From an uncultured Bacteroidota bacterium (GTDB lineage Bacteria; Bacteroidota; Bacteroidia; Chitinophagales; Chitinophagaceae), in the NCBI GenBank assembly GCA_903913355.1, contig CAIWKU010000357.1, positions 1 through 13,312 of the forward strand: 13,312 nt of DNA, in the 5' to 3' direction. Position numbers and translations under genes: made by a program. Shown one piece after another: positions 8,160 through 13,312 of this stretch. The number at the start of each line of letters is the position of its first letter. The first letter of the stretch is position 1. Below the pieces are notes generated by a model. That model did not search any database and was not told the origin of the DNA. It saw only the letters and a program-made list of their open reading frames with translations.

Positions 8160-8996
8160 ATGAAACGATTCGTATCCTTGCTTTTTTGGATTGTAATAGC
8201 TACTTCTTCCAGGGCTGCCCAGGTTGATTCGATTGCTATATTTAGCAATAGCATGCATCATACCATTAAAACTGTGGTAATCACACCTTCCAATTATTCT
8301 AAAGAAAAAACAAAGAATTTCCCTGTAGTCTATATGCTGCATGGGGCAGGAGGGAGTTATTCTAACTGGATAAAATATGTTCCACATATTCAGAAACTGG
8401 CAGATGATTTTCAGATGATCCTGGTTTGTCCGGATGGGGCTTCCACCAGTTGGTATTTTGATAGCCCGATAGATAGCAGTTTTCGGTATGAAACATTTGT
8501 GGGTACAGAAGTACCTCAATATATAGACGCGAATTACAGAACCATTGCAGACAGAAAGGCCCGGGCGATTATGGGATTGAGTATGGGTGGCCATGGCAGT
8601 TTATTTTTAGGATTCCGCCATTCCGATATCTTCAGCGCCTGTGGAAGCACCAGTGGCGCTTTGCATGTATCCGTTATAACAAAGGGATATGGAGTTGAAT
8701 TGAGGTTAGGGGATACAGCAGTTAACCGGAAATACTGGCATGACTGGAGTGTGTTAAATGTAATTGATCAATATCCAAAAGATTCCCTCGCTATTATAAT
8801 GGATTGCGGCACCGAGGACAGGGTATTGATGATGAACCGGATGGTGCATGAAAAAATGTTAAAACTGAAAATTCCGCATGACTATATCGAGCGGCCGGGT
8901 GAACACAATTGGAAATACTGGAACAACTCAGTGGATTACCAGCTTTTCTATTTTTACAAATATTTTCGTAAAACATTGGGAGAATCCGGTAAATAA
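8160..8996 (+). CDS. Secreted esterase, alpha/beta hydrolase (putative esterase family), copy 2
   Basis: A 278-residue paralogue of the preceding gene, co-linear along its whole length. The signal peptide is about 1-20 (MKRFVSLLFWIVIATSSRAA). The triad is Ser141 in GLSMGGHG, Asp220 in DCGTEDR and His249 in ERPGEHN, with MLHGAGGS at 59-66 as the oxyanion region. Both copies share MILVCPDG, SWYFDSPIDS and YFDSPID-type blocks, while the segment at about 165-200 between nucleophile and Asp (the likely substrate-facing lid) differs most. This suggests duplication with altered specificity. The 72-bp gap from copy 1 has no obvious terminator, so the pair may be cotranscribed. A hairpin lies just after the stop. 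Confidence 0.9.
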   Translation: MKRFVSLLFWIVIATSSRAAQVDSIAIFSNSMHHTIKTVVITPSNYSKEKTKNFPVVYMLHGAGGSYSNWIKYVPHIQKLADDFQMILVCPDGASTSWYFDSPIDSSFRYETFVGTEVPQYIDANYRTIADRKARAIMGLSMGGHGSLFLGFRHSDIFSACGSTSGALHVSVITKGYGVELRLGDTAVNRKYWHDWSVLNVIDQYPKDSLAIIMDCGTEDRVLMMNRMVHEKMLKLKIPHDYIERPGEHNWKYWNNSVDYQLFYFYKYFRKTLGESGK

Positions 8997-9030
8997 AAAA
9001 AACAACCCAATGCAGAGTTGCTTTTTTATA
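8997..9030. terminator. Probable bidirectional terminator between convergent genes
   Basis: An A run plus CAAC (9003-9006) faces GTTG (9017-9020) plus CTTTTTT across a 10-nt loop. Read on + it ends in a T run after the second esterase. Read on - it ends in an even longer T run downstream of the SprB/cytochrome lipoprotein gene. The GC part of the stem is only four pairs, so strength is uncertain; the position between two convergent stops supports the call. Confidence 0.55.
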
Positions 9031-9059
9031 ATACAGAATTTACAGTGAATGCCCCAGAA

Positions 9060-9680
9060 TTAGTCACTGTACCTGCCTCCTGCATTAATCCAATCAGTAA
9101 TCTTTTTCTTATCGGTAGCTGATAGCTGGCCACCCTGTGGCATAAAGCTAGGGTTGCCATCTACAGCCCTGGCCTTGATTCTGTCGCTACTGCTGGCAAT
9201 AACACAATCAATAGTGAAATCTTTGCCGCCATTTGCGGAAGCGCCAGAATGACAACTAAAGCAATTTGTTTGCATCATTGTTTTTACAGCTGCAAATAAT
9301 GGTCCAGAAGCATTTTGAATAACCGTAACACTGGTCGTTTTAGAACAACCAGCACCATCTTTGACAGTTATGGTAACTACGCCTGGGGCTACATTAGAAA
9401 TGATATTTGAAACCTGAAAATTAGTACCATCAATACTATAGGTAAAGCCAGTACTTCCGGCAGCTGTCACAGTTACAACTCCTGTTCCACAGGCATCTGA
9501 TTGTGTGGCTGTGGCAGAAATCGTGATTGTTTTCCCCGCACAAGGGTCTGTTGTTCCACTAGGATTTGTAGTAGAGGTTGTTGCGTTGGAACCGCTTCCG
9601 CTTTTACTACAAGCGAATAAAACGAATATTCCAATGCACGTAATTAGTAATAAAGGAATTAGCAGTCTGTTTTTTTTCAT
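9060..9680 (-). CDS. Lipoprotein with SprB-like repeat fused to a c-type cytochrome-like (CxxCH) domain
   Basis: A 206-residue probable lipoprotein: hydrophobic residues 8-23 end in a lipobox-like LFAC with acylated Cys24, followed by a Ser/Gly/Thr-rich spacer at 25-48. Residues about 49-121 form a single SprB/adhesin-like beta repeat (ITISATATQSD..., FTYSIDGTNFQ, NVAPGVVTITVKDGAGC). Residues about 126-206 contain NCFSCH (C140, C143, H144), the covalent haem c site. A later FMPQGGQLS with Met180 is the likely sixth haem ligand, and an ITDWINAGG C-terminus is typical of small planctomycete/Bacteroidota cytochrome-like domains. Such a protein should be haem-loaded in the periplasm and may be moved to the cell surface. 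It lies 35 bp after the anti-sigma-like gene, so it is probably in the sigma-factor operon. Redox partner and function are unknown. Confidence 0.85.
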   Translation of the reverse strand: MKKNRLLIPLLLITCIGIFVLFACSKSGSGSNATTSTTNPSGTTDPCAGKTITISATATQSDACGTGVVTVTAAGSTGFTYSIDGTNFQVSNIISNVAPGVVTITVKDGAGCSKTTSVTVIQNASGPLFAAVKTMMQTNCFSCHSGASANGGKDFTIDCVIASSSDRIKARAVDGNPSFMPQGGQLSATDKKKITDWINAGGRYSD

Positions 9681-9715
9681 AGGATAGTATTCAGTTGTTA
9701 TTTCAGGATACGATC

Positions 9716-10966
9716 CTATTTCTTTACAGGTTGCCTGAGTTGCAAAGAAAAATTAACACCGAAACTACTTAGTTTGATATTTCCCAAACCTACACCACCC
9801 ATTGGAATTTTTGTATACGGTTCAACTTCTAATAGTAGGTGATCATTTACCCGACTCGCAAATCCTGCAGAAATATTGGCAATGGATAAAACATGTGTAT
9901 CTGATGATCGGTAAGAATAATTTTTTATAGTAGGCTGACCATTGTAATAGAAATCGTAATTATAATTTTCTCTTGACATGAAATAAGAACTCATCCCGGT
10001 ACTCAGAAAAAAATTGTGCTTAGTTTTTGTGTTGAATGTATACCTTAAAAGAAGCGGTATATCCCACATACGGCAATAGCCATCTACTGTTTCAATTGTA
10101 TATTGACTAATCCATGAACCTTTTGGTGCAGTAAAATCACCACCAGCTACCTTATAATTTTTCTGAGTATAGATAGCACCCGTATGAATAGATATATTGT
10201 CAGAAAAATGATAACCCGCCATAATACCAATATTATATCCAGGGCTATGATCGTATACGAATTTGACATTGCTTTTATCGATGCCTGCCAATATTCCAAT
10301 GCTCCATGGATTAGTTGATTTTCTTTTCTTTGAGATAAATGCTGTGTTTGAGGGTATATCTGCTTTAGGGGCATCTTTGGTAACAGAACTGTCTTTTTGA
10401 GTCATAGCAACCTCAGGCTCATTTTTATCAACAGAACCAGCCATTTCTGTTTGATTATTTTTTAGCTCCTTTACTTCCGGTGCCGTTGAATTTTCGATTA
10501 TTGCCTGATTTTGTGAAATCCCAGATGGAGGGTTTGTATTGCCTGATAGATTCTTTTTTATACTATTTATTCCAAAATTTGTTTTTGTCTGGGTTGCCGG
10601 TTTAAATCTGGGAGAAGAATTGTTTTCAAGATTGTCCGACCGATCAACTTCTTTTTGGAGTGGTTCAGTAATTGAATTTTGGGTCTCTTTTGTATTTAAT
10701 TTATTGGATCCAACAATGGGGGCATCTAAGGTGATTGGCTTTACAGCCTTGTGATTACCAGAAATATATATAATGCCAATACTACCTGCAATGACAACAG
10801 GAATCAGCCACCAGAAAATAAAAGATATCCTCTTTTTTTCTACAGGCAATATTTCATCAAGCTTTGCCTGCATCGATTCCCAGTCAGGATTTCCCGGAGC
10901 ATCAAAGCCTTCGGCGGCATCTCTGCTTAAACGGTCAAGGTCCATATCGTCGCCCGGATTATACAT
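9716..10966 (-). CDS. Probable dual-membrane-spanning anti-sigma factor (inner-membrane helix plus outer-membrane beta-barrel)
   Basis: A 416-residue protein in three parts. Residues 1-47 are soluble and acidic/helical (DLDRLSRDAAEGFD, WESMQAKLDEIL), like the cytoplasmic start of membrane anti-sigma factors. Residues 48-70 form one strong transmembrane helix preceded by KKR. Residues about 71-217 are a low-complexity Asn/Lys/Ser/Thr/Pro-rich linker, long enough to cross the periplasm. Residues about 218-416 are alternating hydrophobic beta strands (NPWSIGILAGID, YNIGIMAGYHFSD, NHLLLEVEP-like, SFGVNFSLQL) resembling the small porin/OMP_b-brl family. There is no signal peptide. The start overlaps the ECF sigma gene by 8 nt (ATGTATAA), implying translational coupling and a stoichiometric partner. 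I recall this architecture being described in Bacteroides thetaiotaomicron as dual membrane-spanning anti-sigma factors. Anti-sigma activity here is inferred from architecture and position. Confidence 0.82.
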   Translation of the reverse strand: MYNPGDDMDLDRLSRDAAEGFDAPGNPDWESMQAKLDEILPVEKKRISFIFWWLIPVVIAGSIGIIYISGNHKAVKPITLDAPIVGSNKLNTKETQNSITEPLQKEVDRSDNLENNSSPRFKPATQTKTNFGINSIKKNLSGNTNPPSGISQNQAIIENSTAPEVKELKNNQTEMAGSVDKNEPEVAMTQKDSSVTKDAPKADIPSNTAFISKKRKSTNPWSIGILAGIDKSNVKFVYDHSPGYNIGIMAGYHFSDNISIHTGAIYTQKNYKVAGGDFTAPKGSWISQYTIETVDGYCRMWDIPLLLRYTFNTKTKHNFFLSTGMSSYFMSRENYNYDFYYNGQPTIKNYSYRSSDTHVLSIANISAGFASRVNDHLLLEVEPYTKIPMGGVGLGNIKLSSFGVNFSLQLRQPVKK

Positions 10967-11603
10967 ACGCTTTTTTATAGTCAGTTTGTTGGGTAATTAT
11001 TTTTCTTAAATTATTTCTCGCCTTCGAAAGATTCGATTTAGACGCGCCTACACTAATTTTTAACATGGCAGCAATCTCTTCATGATTATAACCCTCCATT
11101 ACATAAAGATTAAATACAGTTCTGTACACAGGAGATAAATTCCTAATGGCCTCAATGATCTCCCGATACATCATTTTGTCAATCCCTGTTTCCTGCGTGG
11201 TAATTACAATATCAGTTTCTGGACTGATATCCAGACTAATTAGTTTTAATTGTGTACGGCGTAAATAATCAATACAGGTATTGATGATAATTCGTTTAAA
11301 CCAGCCCTTTAATAAAGCTTCTGTTTCACCCACCCGGCTTCCATCGAAATGAGCTATATTTTTATATAGTTTAACGAAAGACTCACTTACCAATTCTTCT
11401 ACTTCTTCTGTTTTACTAACATATCGATATGCGATCTTTGTAGCATAGTTAAACAGTCTATGATATAATTCACGTTGGCTAATCCGATCGTTTTTACAAC
11501 AGCCGGCAATAAGGGTCGATATGTGGGTAATTTCGAGGGGCAATTGATTTCTATAAACAGGTTTGGTCAATCCAATGGCAGTATGGATATTACTATCAGC
11601 CAA
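10959..11603 (-). CDS. ECF-type RNA polymerase sigma-70 family factor (non-ATG start)
   Basis: A 214-residue ECF sigma factor. Region 2 spans about 43-117 (LYHRLFNYATKIAYRYV, EELVSESFVKLYKNI, and WFKRIIINTCIDYLRR near the -10 contact segment). Region 4 spans about 148-203 (AIRNLSPVYRTVFNLYVMEGY, then the HTH EEIAAMLKISVGASKSNLSKAR). No ATG lies in frame before region 2: the first Met after the start is at about residue 144. Initiation must therefore be at a rare codon, with TTG candidates at 11603, 11570 and 11543; the frame is closed upstream by a TAA within 45 bp. I give the longest TTG version, so the first ~20 residues are uncertain. It overlaps the downstream anti-sigma-like gene by 8 nt. 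It probably directs its own operon and unknown targets under control of that membrane protein. Confidence 0.9.
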   Translation of the reverse strand: MADSNIHTAIGLTKPVYRNQLPLEITHISTLIAGCCKNDRISQRELYHRLFNYATKIAYRYVSKTEEVEELVSESFVKLYKNIAHFDGSRVGETEALLKGWFKRIIINTCIDYLRRTQLKLISLDISPETDIVITTQETGIDKMMYREIIEAIRNLSPVYRTVFNLYVMEGYNHEEIAAMLKISVGASKSNLSKARNNLRKIITQQTDYKKAYV

Positions 11604-11703
11604 TACGTGCTTGGAAATAATTTGGTTGCCGCAGGAAATATTTTTTTAGCGAATTATCTAAAATTCAAAAAAATCATATAATTTGTTTGTAATCAGTCGT
11701 TTA

Positions 11704-12372
11704 TCACTGAATAACGGATTTTTTCTTCGCTGCTTTCTGACCAAAAGTTGGTGCAGGTACAATTTTGGGCAGTAAAGGCCCCGCATTACGATTCGTAGTG
11801 GTTGTGTCGGATACTTTGTTTAATTTTTTCATAGGATCATCTCCTGGGTCCTGCAAAATATCCAATACATAATTTTCAACCTTGATCAGGTTGCCATAAT
11901 CAGGATTATAATACTTCCATGGGCCGTTTTTAATTGACTGGCCATCTGTTTTTACAACCACTTTTTCAAAATGATCTGCGTTGACAGGATCCTGTACGAT
12001 TATCGTATCATATGCTTTATCGGGGTTCGAAGGTGGTCTCCAGGATTCTTCGCGTTCCAAACCTGCCAGGGTAAAATAGAGGCATCTGCCGCTTTTATTA
12101 CCCCATTTAAAATTTTCTTCAGCCAGTTTATCCCCCATCAGGTTAAATTTTCTCCATAACCCTTCTTTCTTATCATTTATGAAAACGCCTTCTTCCTCAA
12201 AACCCGGGTTACCCCTGAGTGGGTCAACGTGTACAATCCATTTCCCCTGTTTCAATCCCTTCACATCTGTACAATTCAGGGTATCCTTGAAAATGCCAAT
12301 TTTATACGTTACACATTGGCTATCGCCAAAATAACCTAATAACATGAGCAATATGAAAATCCTGTATCGCAT
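11704..12372 (-). CDS. Secreted YwqK/MORN-like repeat protein of unknown function
   Basis: A 222-residue exported protein. The hydrophobic start (about 4-18) ends in GDSQC; Cys20 could be acylated, but the lipobox is poor, so cleavage by signal peptidase I is as likely. Residues about 35-110 contain repeats of the MORN/YwqK type (GLKQGKWIVH, INDKKEGLWRKFN, WGNKSGRCLYFT), and another 'IKNGPWKYYNPD' unit at 147-158. These units, with G-x-W and aromatic positions every ~23 residues, are the pattern annotated in Bacteroidota as 'toxin-antitoxin system YwqK family antitoxin', though no toxin gene is adjacent. The C-terminal ~35 residues are low-complexity and basic (PKIVPAP, KKK). It lies 42 bp after the methyltransferase gene on the same strand and about 100 bp before the sigma gene. 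Function unknown. Confidence 0.75.
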   Translation of the reverse strand: MRYRIFILLMLLGYFGDSQCVTYKIGIFKDTLNCTDVKGLKQGKWIVHVDPLRGNPGFEEEGVFINDKKEGLWRKFNLMGDKLAEENFKWGNKSGRCLYFTLAGLEREESWRPPSNPDKAYDTIIVQDPVNADHFEKVVVKTDGQSIKNGPWKYYNPDYGNLIKVENYVLDILQDPGDDPMKKLNKVSDTTTTNRNAGPLLPKIVPAPTFGQKAAKKKSVIQ

Positions 12373-12414
12373 AACGATTGAATTGATAATACGAATTTAC
12401 CGATATTTTGGGGA

Positions 12415-13257
12415 TTAGTGAGAGGTCATTAGCTCATTGGTCATCAGGTCTTTTTTTTTAAGTATCCATAGATCCTGGCCTCCCAGCTTGTGTAGGTTTG
12501 CATTGCCGGGATAATAGTCCAGAATAGTAAACAATGGACTAACCAGTTTTTTGAAATGGTTTTGATTGTGGTAGGTGGACATCATTCGATGCCCATGACG
12601 GGGATATGATTTGGTAAAAATTCCCTCCCTGGCAAGTATTCTTTTTTCACCAGGTAACAAATCCGGAAGATAAAAATCCCCCTGGGTGCTTATGAGTAAT
12701 ATGCCATCTTTCTTTAGGATACGGGCAAGTTCATTCAGCCAGTCACCTTGTTGATCTGCGTCAATATGGGTAAGTACAGATATTCCATAAACCAGGTCAA
12801 ATATAGAATCAGAATAGGGTGTAGGGATAAAACTGTTAACTGTTGTAAAACTGATACCTGGAATATGTGATTTGTTCCATTGAATACGCTCTTCATTACT
12901 ATCACATCCATATAATACAGCACCCGGATATACAATTGGTAAATGCCTAATGATTCTTCCTGCTCCACAACCCCAATCCAAAATTACGGGCATTGTATCA
13001 GGCAGGTAATCTTTTGTCCATTCCCTTATCTCGCTTGCTGCCAAAACCCCATCTTCTATAAATTGCTGATACCTGAGTTGATAAGTCTCATAAAGATCAT
13101 AATCTGAAGGAAGGCTAATAGAAGGATTTTTTTTCCTGTATAATTCATTAGCCCTTTTTTGTTGAAATTGTGTAAACCGAAAAAGGAACCGGTCAAGCTT
13201 TCCGGCCAGACCTAACTGGTAAATACAATATTTAATCAGGGGCTTTAGTAATCGCAT
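12415..13257 (-). CDS. Class I SAM-dependent methyltransferase
   Basis: A 280-residue cytosolic methyltransferase with a Rossmann fold. SAM-binding motif I is VILDWGCGAGR (91-101). The acidic residue ending strand 2 is D119 in LYGCDSNEERI, and a motif IV-like segment is FDLVYGISVLTHI (153-165). A strand 5 region, LKKDGILLISTQGD, follows at 181-194. The extra N-terminal ~85 residues are helical and basic (KRANELYRKKNP) and contain an aromatic-rich YDLYETYQLRYQQF. Methyltransferases of this shape often sit in surface-polysaccharide loci, but no other such gene is visible here, so the substrate is open. The C-terminus carries a small in-frame LMTNELMTSH duplication. The start is the ATG at 13257, 19 bp after an apparent upstream stop, so it may be inside an operon that continues beyond the window. 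Confidence 0.9.
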   Translation of the reverse strand: MRLLKPLIKYCIYQLGLAGKLDRFLFRFTQFQQKRANELYRKKNPSISLPSDYDLYETYQLRYQQFIEDGVLAASEIREWTKDYLPDTMPVILDWGCGAGRIIRHLPIVYPGAVLYGCDSNEERIQWNKSHIPGISFTTVNSFIPTPYSDSIFDLVYGISVLTHIDADQQGDWLNELARILKKDGILLISTQGDFYLPDLLPGEKRILAREGIFTKSYPRHGHRMMSTYHNQNHFKKLVSPLFTILDYYPGNANLHKLGGQDLWILKKKDLMTNELMTSH

Positions 13258-13276
13258 TGTGGATTTTGGAGTATCT

Positions 13277-13312
13277 TTATTTGGTCAGACCTGCCATTTT
13301 TTCAGCGTGTAG
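13277..13312 (-). CDS. Possible 3' end of an upstream gene (partial)
   Basis: On the minus strand an open frame runs in from the window edge and ends in TAA at 13279-13277, encoding the last residues LHAEKMAGLTK. It ends 19 bp before the methyltransferase start, a typical operon spacing. Only eleven codons are visible, so it could be chance; no family can be assigned. Confidence 0.35.
   Translation of the reverse strand, partial: LHAEKMAGLTK

Noticed and set aside
8139..8594. A 151-codon minus-strand open frame
   Set aside because: It is antisense to the second esterase, whose catalytic motifs are intact. There is no recognisable domain and no separate promoter.
9060..9680. The 60-codon plus-strand frame opposite the lipoprotein start as a separate gene
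   Set aside because: It is short, antisense to a clear lipoprotein signal sequence, and without features of its own.
1..13312. Mobile element, phage defence island or CRISPR in the window
   Set aside because: No transposase, integrase, nuclease or toxin motifs, no spaced repeat arrays and no terminal inverted repeats were seen. Gene content and base use look uniform.

Overview
The window looks like an ordinary chromosomal stretch from a Bacteroidota bacterium, most likely of the Chitinophagaceae/Sphingobacteriales type. The signs are moderate-to-low GC, an absence of clear Shine-Dalgarno sequences, a DUF6702-type protein beside a short HupE/UreJ-like permease, a SprB-like repeat lipoprotein, and an ECF sigma factor overlapping a gene for an outer-membrane beta-barrel protein with an inner-membrane anchor. 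These are family-level recognitions from sequence; no search was run. Twelve complete genes and one probable gene end are present. No tRNA, rRNA, insertion sequence, CRISPR array or phage gene was seen, and no gene-free stretch exceeds about 100 bases.

Left part (1-3645, + strand): a PAP2-type membrane phosphatase and an ArnT-like GT39 glycosyltransferase lie 9 bp apart and probably form an envelope lipid/glycan modification pair. A CNNM/CorC-type 'hemolysin family' membrane protein follows 38 bp later. It ends tail-to-tail on a DUF6702-like exported protein, the two stops sharing a TTAA.

Middle part (3642-8996): the DUF6702-like gene (-) diverges from a HupE/UreJ-like permease (+), which is followed 15 bp later by a large secreted M1-family zinc metallopeptidase with glycine/arginine-rich segments. 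A good hairpin terminator closes that unit. Two tandem paralogous secreted esterases (alpha/beta hydrolases) follow and end at a probable bidirectional terminator.

Right part (9060-13312, all - strand): an ECF sigma factor (non-ATG start) overlaps by 8 nt a 416-residue protein combining an N-terminal cytoplasmic segment, one inner-membrane helix, a long linker and a C-terminal outer-membrane beta-barrel. This looks like a dual-membrane-spanning anti-sigma factor. A lipoprotein with a SprB-like domain fused to a CxxCH haem domain lies 35 bp downstream and is probably in the same transcript. Upstream of the sigma gene are a YwqK/MORN-like secreted protein and a SAM-dependent methyltransferase, then the apparent 3' end of another gene at the window edge.

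The most interesting unit is the sigma / trans-envelope anti-sigma / haem-lipoprotein operon, a plausible surface-to-nucleoid signalling cassette. The DUF6702-HupE-M1 cluster comes second: its divergent pair looks like a split version of the single-chain HupE/UreJ proteins of Proteobacteria.
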